Positions 59,101 through 64,000 of a stretch of DNA of 64,000 bases are shown in pieces (within the stretch, counting starts at the first letter, position 1; each line of letters begins with the position of its first letter). Source of the stretch: Paraflavitalea devenefica (lineage in GTDB: Bacteria; Bacteroidota; Bacteroidia; Chitinophagales; Chitinophagaceae); the NCBI RefSeq assembly GCF_011759375.1, contig NZ_JAARML010000001.1, positions 744,001-808,000 on the forward strand. The letters are read 5' to 3'. Below the pieces are notes generated by a model. The model worked only from the letters and a program-made list of their open reading frames with translations, searched no databases and had not been told where the DNA came from. The position numbers were made by a program, and so were the translations under genes.

Positions 59101-62100
59101 TTAGGCTTTTTTTATAACGAACACTTTTAGTGAAATATCGTTCACCTCAATTTCAGTGCCATTGGGCAATTCGGGTACCAATTCCAATGTGTCTGCCAAA
59201 ATTTCGGCGCAAATATAGTTATTAAATTGGGCTATTGACTGTTTCAGATCCTGGTGATTGGTGACCTGTACTGCAATCCTGTCAGTCAATTCATAGCCAT
59301 TATCCTTTCGAATTTTCTGGATACGATTAACCAATTCGCGGGCATTGCCTTCGTTGATCAACTCGGGGGTTACGGTTACGTCGAGTGCTACGGTCAGAGA
59401 GTCTTTGTTGGCTACCATCCAGCCGGGAATATCCTCGCTGGCGATCTCCACTTCATTAACCTGTAATATTAAGGGTTCGTTATCAATAAACAATGAAATA
59501 GACCCTTCTTTTTCTAAACGGGCGATATCTTCCTGTGAAAAACCGGCCAAAGCGGCAGCTACGGCCTTCATTTTACCCCCCAGCTTCTTACCCAGGGCTG
59601 TATAATTGGGCTTGATCTTCTTTTTGATAAACCCGGCATCTTCCGTGAGATACTGAATCTCCTTCACGTTTACTTCGCTCTTGATCAGGTCTTCTATCCG
59701 CACAACCTGGTCCTTCATACCCGGATTCAATACCGGTATCAGGATCTTTTGCAGGGGTTGACGCACCTTGATATTCACTTTTTTGCGGAGTGATAATACC
59801 AGTGACGAAATGTCCTGCGCCAGTTGCATCCGCTCCTCCAGGGAGCTATCAATGGCCGCCTCATTAGCCTTGGGGTACAAAGCATGGTGTACCGATTGTT
59901 CTTTATGTCGGCCGGTTACCGCATTCAGGTTCCTGAACAGCATATCGCTGAAGAAGGGCGAAATGGGCGCCATCAGTTTCGCAATGGTTTCCAGGCACTC
60001 ATACAGGGTTTGGTATGCGCAGATCTTATCCAGCTCATACTCCCCTTTCCAGAAACGGCGGCGGCAAAGGCGCACATACCAGTTGCTAAGATGCTCATCC
60101 ACAAACTCTTCCACTACCCGGCCAGCCTGGGTAGGCTCATAATCATCCATATATTCCGTGGCCTTCTTAATCACCGTATTGAGCGAGGAAAGGACCCAGC
60201 GGTCTATTTCCGGGCGCTGCTCCAGGGGCACATAAGCCTCCCTGAAGGCAAAACCGTCCACATTGGAATACAGGGCAAAGAACTGGTAAGTATTATACAG
60301 GGTACCGAAGAACTTGCGCTGCACCTCTTTAATACCATCCAGGTCAAACTTCAGGTTATCCCAGGGAGAGGCATTCGTGATCAGGTACCAGCGGGTGGCA
60401 TCGGCCCCAAATTGCTCGATCGTCTTGAACGGGTCTACCACATTCCCCAGACGTTTACTCATCTTGGCGCCAGTCTTATCCAGCACCAGGCCGTTGGACA
60501 CGCAGGTCTTATAAGCCACACTTTCATACAGTAAAGAAGAAATAGCGTGCAGGGTATAGAACCAGCCGCGGGTTTGGTCCACCCCTTCGGCGATGAAATC
60601 AGCCGGGTAGTTCTGGTCAAAAGGCGCTTTGAACGGACACGGGTCGCCCGCCGCCAGCTTGTCATAATCCAGTCCCCACTGGGCATAAGGCATCGCGCCA
60701 CTGTCGAACCATACGTCAATCAGGTCGGATACGCGCTTCATGGGTTTGCCGGAGGCGCTCACCAGCACAATCTCATCCACATAAGGCTTGTGCAGGTCCA
60801 GGATACCTTCATGCAGGTAGTTCTTATTCACCTCGCCACCCAGCACTTCATTGGCTTTCTTAATAGCCGCATTCAGTTCACCGATCGAACCTATACATAC
60901 TTCCTCCGCTCCATCTTCCGTTCTCCATACCGGCAGGGGGGTACCCCAGAAACGGCTACGGCTCAGGTTCCAGTCCACCATATTCTCCAGCCAGTTGCCA
61001 AAGCGGCCCTCACCGGTGGATTTGGGTTTCCAGTTGATCGTTTTATTCAGCTCCACCATTTTATCCTTCAGGGCGGTGGTTTTGATAAACCAGGCATCCA
61101 GCGGATAATACAATACCGGCTTATCGGTACGCCAGCAATGGGGGTAATTGTGTTCGTACTTCTCTATCTTAAAAGCACGGTTCTCTTTCTTCAGCTTTAC
61201 GCAGATATCAACATTCACATCTACGTAATTCGGTTCGTTTTTATAATCCTTTACATAGCGGTGGCTAAACTCGCCCAGGCCCTCAACAAACTTACCTTGC
61301 TTGTCGACCAACACCAGCTTTTCTCTTTTTCCGTATTCATTGATACCTGTGAAATATCCAATGCCATACTTTGTACCTACCCGGTAATCATCGGCGCCGA
61401 AGTCGGGAGCTGTATGCACGATACCGGTACCATCTTCGGTAGTCACAAAATCACCCACCAATACCTGGAATGGCTTTGGATCGGGCATACTGTAACTGAT
61501 GGATTCCGGCGAATTGGCCTCAAAAGGCAGCAACTGCTCATAGTGCGCGCCTTCTATATCCCTGCCTTTAAATTCAGCCAGTATCTTCCAGGGTAATAAC
61601 TTATCGCCTTCCTTATAGGCGCTGAAGTCGGCAGTTTCACCTTCGGGTTTGAAATACTTACCCAACAGGTCTTTCGCCAGCACCACGTTTATAGGCAGGT
61701 GCGTATAAGGATTAAACGTTTTTACCAGTACATAATTAATATTACCACCAACTGTCAGGCCCAGGTTGGAAGGCAGCGTCCAGGGAGTGGTCGTCCACGC
61801 CATGAAGAAAACCTCAGCTCCTTCGCCCGCAACTTTAAACAGGAATTCCGTCTTCGCATCCTGCTTTGCTTTAAACATCACTACCGCTGAAGTATCCTTC
61901 ACGATCTTATAAGTGCCCGGCTGGTTCAGCTCATGTGAGCTTAAACCGGTACCGGCAGCAGGTGAATAAGGCTGGATGCTCACACTTTCATACAGCAGGC
62001 CTTTCTTATACAAGGTGCTCAGTATCCACCACAGGGTCTCCACATACTTATTATCGAAAGTGATATAAGGATCATTCAGGTCTACCCAATAACCCATCTT

Positions 62101-62514
62101 GCGGGTAATATCATCCCACTTGTCCTTATACCGCAATACCGCTTCCCGGCATTTCTGATTGTACTCCTCCACGGAGATCTTCCTGCCAATATCTTCTTTG
62201 GTAATGCCCAGTTCCTTTTCCACGCCCAACTCAATCGGCAGACCGTGGGTATCCCAGCCTCCTTTCCGTTTTACCTGGAAGCCCTGCATCGTTTTATACC
62301 GGCATACCAAGTCCTTCAGGGTACGGCTGATAACGTGGTGAATGCCGGGCATACCATTGGCACTGGGCGGTCCCTCATAAAATACGAAGGGGGTTGCCCC
62401 ATCCCGTACCGACATACTTTTTTCAAAAGCCTGTTGCTCATTCCACAAGGCCAGTATTTCCTGCTCCATGGCAGGTAAATTCAAATGCGAAAACTCTCTG
62501 TATTTGGATGACAT
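59101..62514 (-). CDS. ileS: Isoleucyl-tRNA synthetase, type 2 with GxHH signature
   Basis: The 1137-aa class I enzyme charges tRNA-Ile and edits mischarged valine. The start FSHLNLPAMEQEILALWNEQ, the editing domain (about 190-400) and KMSKR in LDKTGAKMSKRLGN are visible. The first signature motif, normally HxGH, reads GIHH (PPSANGMPGIHHVISRTLKD, residues 57-60). Length and the eukaryote-like C-terminal domain fit IleRS2. The DksA-like gene follows at once, so both may share a transcript. Confidence 0.97.
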   Translation of the reverse strand: MSSKYREFSHLNLPAMEQEILALWNEQQAFEKSMSVRDGATPFVFYEGPPSANGMPGIHHVISRTLKDLVCRYKTMQGFQVKRKGGWDTHGLPIELGVEKELGITKEDIGRKISVEEYNQKCREAVLRYKDKWDDITRKMGYWVDLNDPYITFDNKYVETLWWILSTLYKKGLLYESVSIQPYSPAAGTGLSSHELNQPGTYKIVKDTSAVVMFKAKQDAKTEFLFKVAGEGAEVFFMAWTTTPWTLPSNLGLTVGGNINYVLVKTFNPYTHLPINVVLAKDLLGKYFKPEGETADFSAYKEGDKLLPWKILAEFKGRDIEGAHYEQLLPFEANSPESISYSMPDPKPFQVLVGDFVTTEDGTGIVHTAPDFGADDYRVGTKYGIGYFTGINEYGKREKLVLVDKQGKFVEGLGEFSHRYVKDYKNEPNYVDVNVDICVKLKKENRAFKIEKYEHNYPHCWRTDKPVLYYPLDAWFIKTTALKDKMVELNKTINWKPKSTGEGRFGNWLENMVDWNLSRSRFWGTPLPVWRTEDGAEEVCIGSIGELNAAIKKANEVLGGEVNKNYLHEGILDLHKPYVDEIVLVSASGKPMKRVSDLIDVWFDSGAMPYAQWGLDYDKLAAGDPCPFKAPFDQNYPADFIAEGVDQTRGWFYTLHAISSLLYESVAYKTCVSNGLVLDKTGAKMSKRLGNVVDPFKTIEQFGADATRWYLITNASPWDNLKFDLDGIKEVQRKFFGTLYNTYQFFALYSNVDGFAFREAYVPLEQRPEIDRWVLSSLNTVIKKATEYMDDYEPTQAGRVVEEFVDEHLSNWYVRLCRRRFWKGEYELDKICAYQTLYECLETIAKLMAPISPFFSDMLFRNLNAVTGRHKEQSVHHALYPKANEAAIDSSLEERMQLAQDISSLVLSLRKKVNIKVRQPLQKILIPVLNPGMKDQVVRIEDLIKSEVNVKEIQYLTEDAGFIKKKIKPNYTALGKKLGGKMKAVAAALAGFSQEDIARLEKEGSISLFIDNEPLILQVNEVEIASEDIPGWMVANKDSLTVALDVTVTPELINEGNARELVNRIQKIRKDNGYELTDRIAVQVTNHQDLKQSIAQFNNYICAEILADTLELVPELPNGTEIEVNDISLKVFVIKKA

Positions 62515-62942
62515 AATTTCTTTAGCGTAAAGCCGGGTAAAACTGTAATTAAAAAGTGTGCAAAGTTACAGAAATATACTATATAGGGCTGCTTCAGGGC
62601 CGTATCTGTAGGGTTAGGCTCAAATGCGTCCAATCAAATTATAAAATACCAAAATATGGCAATAGCTACAGAGGGTGATATTGTAGGGGTATGCCCAGTG
62701 TACCCAACTGGTAGCAAAAGGCTACGGGAATGCTCTGAGATAGCACTAAGATAGCACGGGGATGGCTCTATACAGTACTATTCCAGAGCACTCTTAGACC
62801 ATTCTCTGACCATTCCCAGACAACCCTCAGCGCATTCCACTACCATTACCCACCCAACTTTCCGCTTTTCCAGCCAACTTTCCCCACTTACCTTTCAGGC
62901 TATCTGGCGCGCTTTCAGTAACTTTAAAGCAGCCAGAACTAC
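62515..62942. other. Gap between ileS and the beta-helix gene
   Basis: These 428 bases hold the ileS promoter candidate and a degenerate repeat of period 11 at 62739-62771 (GATAGCACTAA, GATAGCACGGG, GATGGCTCTAT), followed by shorter motifs like GACCATTC. I see no gene in it. Confidence 0.6.
62561..62568 (-). promoter_or_regulatory. Candidate -7 box of ileS
   Basis: On the minus strand the sequence is TAACTTTG, 46 bases before the ileS ATG. Confidence 0.45.
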
Positions 62943-64000
62943 ATGAGACAACTATACCTGACCTGCCTTTGGCTAGTCATAACCTTATCCAGCTACCTCG
63001 CCACACGGGCCGATACCTTTGTGGTCACCAGCTCCCGGCCTACGGGCGCCGGCAGCCTGCGGGATGCCATTGAAAAGGCCAATGCCAATGGTACCGCTGT
63101 TACCGATTATATCCTCTTCAACCTGCCTTCAGGCCGCGGCCCCGTTACCATCCTGCTTAATCCCAATCAACCCCTTCCCGGGCTTACCTCCAATATTGTC
63201 ATTGACGGAAGTTCACAACGGGGTGATCCTTTTGGCGTTACCGAAGCCAAAGTAGGGGTGGCCATACAAGGTTTTTTTACCGACGACGGCCTCTATTATT
63301 ACATCTTCCAGGCCACCAATGCCACCAATATACAGATCTACGGTCTTTTCTTATGGGCGCAGGTAGGCGATCGCTCCAGCGGCAGGCCACCCAGTCATCT
63401 GTATGCCATCGATCTGCGCAATTGCAGTGAAGTGATCATTGGCGCTCCGGGTAAGGGCAACCTCATCAGTGGCTGGAAAAGAGGTGTATTTGCCGAAAAC
63501 TTCCGGGGTACCGCCTGCCACCACATTACCGTGCAATCCAACTTCATGGGCGTGCATGAAAATGGCATTTCCACGGTACTGATTGCCGGCTCCCGCCCCG
63601 GGGATCCTGGTGTACCGGCCACCAATGACTATAGCCTGTATTTTGACCGCGCCACCGATCTCTTTATAGGAGGGGAGGCCCCGGAAGAAGGCAATCGTTC
63701 CAATGCACTCGACGATATTTTTTGCATTGGCCATCCCAATGCGGCACTCAATGACAGCATCGTCATCGTCAATAATAAACTGGGGATAGATATAAATGGT
63801 GATATGCTGGCAGCCACTTCCATCATGGGTATCGCCATACAGTCTTACACCAAATTGAACTCTCTCACCAGGGCCGATGCCGGCATCATCATCCGCAAAA
63901 ATTACATGGCTGGCAGATCGCGCAACATTGGTATCGCTCTCGCGGATGTTAAAAGCTATTTTGCTATTGAACAAAACCTCATTGGTGGTGAAAAACGAAA
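62943..64000 (+). CDS. Secreted parallel beta-helix protein, cut by the window edge
   Basis: The frame runs from ATG 62943 without a stop to the window edge (352 codons). It starts with a signal peptide (MRQLYLTCLWLVITLSSYLA), then DTFVVTSSRPTGAGSLRDAI, the opening of the family of secreted proteins with a right-handed beta-helix that also includes many type IX cargo proteins. Repeats of the turn type follow (EVIIGAPGKGNLISGW, LFIGGEAPEEGNRSN). The likely end would carry a sorting domain, but this is not visible. It may be an adhesin or a polysaccharide-binding protein. Confidence 0.8.
   Translation, partial: MRQLYLTCLWLVITLSSYLATRADTFVVTSSRPTGAGSLRDAIEKANANGTAVTDYILFNLPSGRGPVTILLNPNQPLPGLTSNIVIDGSSQRGDPFGVTEAKVGVAIQGFFTDDGLYYYIFQATNATNIQIYGLFLWAQVGDRSSGRPPSHLYAIDLRNCSEVIIGAPGKGNLISGWKRGVFAENFRGTACHHITVQSNFMGVHENGISTVLIAGSRPGDPGVPATNDYSLYFDRATDLFIGGEAPEEGNRSNALDDIFCIGHPNAALNDSIVIVNNKLGIDINGDMLAATSIMGIAIQSYTKLNSLTRADAGIIIRKNYMAGRSRNIGIALADVKSYFAIEQNLIGGEKR

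Noticed and set aside
60547..61596. A 349-codon plus-strand frame inside ileS
   Set aside because: Antisense to a clear isoleucyl-tRNA synthetase; His/Gln/Ile-rich translation without domain signs.

Overview
The window reads as chromosomal DNA of a Bacteroidota bacterium, most likely of the Chitinophagaceae (Niastella/Chitinophaga/Flavitalea-like). Evidence: a SusC/SusD outer-membrane pair, the type IX secretion component PorZ and proteins with type A and type B secretion tails, LytTR/LytS signalling, a DksA-like protein with an H1-like tail, promoters of the form TAnnTTTG and a near absence of Shine-Dalgarno sequences. No rRNA, tRNA or CRISPR array was seen. Most of the window is ordinary core genome; the accessory parts are the left edge (about 1-800), the repeat-rich gap at 10.9-11.9 kb and the SusCD locus.

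Layout: 0-3 kb, a 5'-truncated serine recombinase fused head-to-head to another truncated frame, an AraC-type regulator and an M23 peptidase. 3-10 kb, alaS, a twin-PDZ protein, gatB and a TlpA-like lipoprotein. 10-12 kb, an unrecognised 265-aa protein and a 0.9-kb repeat-filled gap. 12-20 kb, the susC-susD-lipoprotein operon with a long leader, then an MMPL/RND exporter. 20-26 kb, porZ-recO (overlapping), an amidohydrolase and prfA. 26-32 kb, a DUF937-like protein, a possible small RNA, vanZ, an ECF sigma/anti-sigma pair, gcvH, a cyclophilin, a GNAT enzyme and serS. 33-39 kb, two related beta-barrel proteins, a lectin/PKD type-IX cargo, a second TlpA protein and an M28 peptidase. 40-54 kb, a LytS/LytTR pair, dxs, an L,D-transpeptidase, a pirin, scpA, a DUF3078 protein, mscL, ppk2, frr, a wecA-like gene, a transketolase N-half, an FtsX-type permease and rbfA. 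54-64 kb, an MsbA-like ABC exporter, a DPP-IV-like peptidase, the DksA-like protein, ileS and an incomplete secreted beta-helix protein.

Together the genes cover translation (AlaRS, SerRS, IleRS, GatB, RF1, RRF, RbfA), envelope building and transport (SusCD, WecA-like enzyme, MsbA-like exporter, L,D-transpeptidase, M23 peptidase, MscL, lipoprotein-release permease) and protein secretion by the type IX system (PorZ and its cargo).

The most unusual signals are: (1) at least twelve intergenic arrays of degenerate repeats that all have a 7-bp period although their sequences differ, one of them inside a coding region; (2) an isoleucyl-tRNA synthetase whose HIGH motif reads GIHH; (3) a palindromic repeat flanked by a 43-bp duplication of the start of the M28 peptidase gene; (4) a 51-codon frame in the long susC leader; (5) a promoter-terminator pair enclosing about 90 nt without a gene. 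All calls rest on reading the sequence and its translations; no database search was possible.
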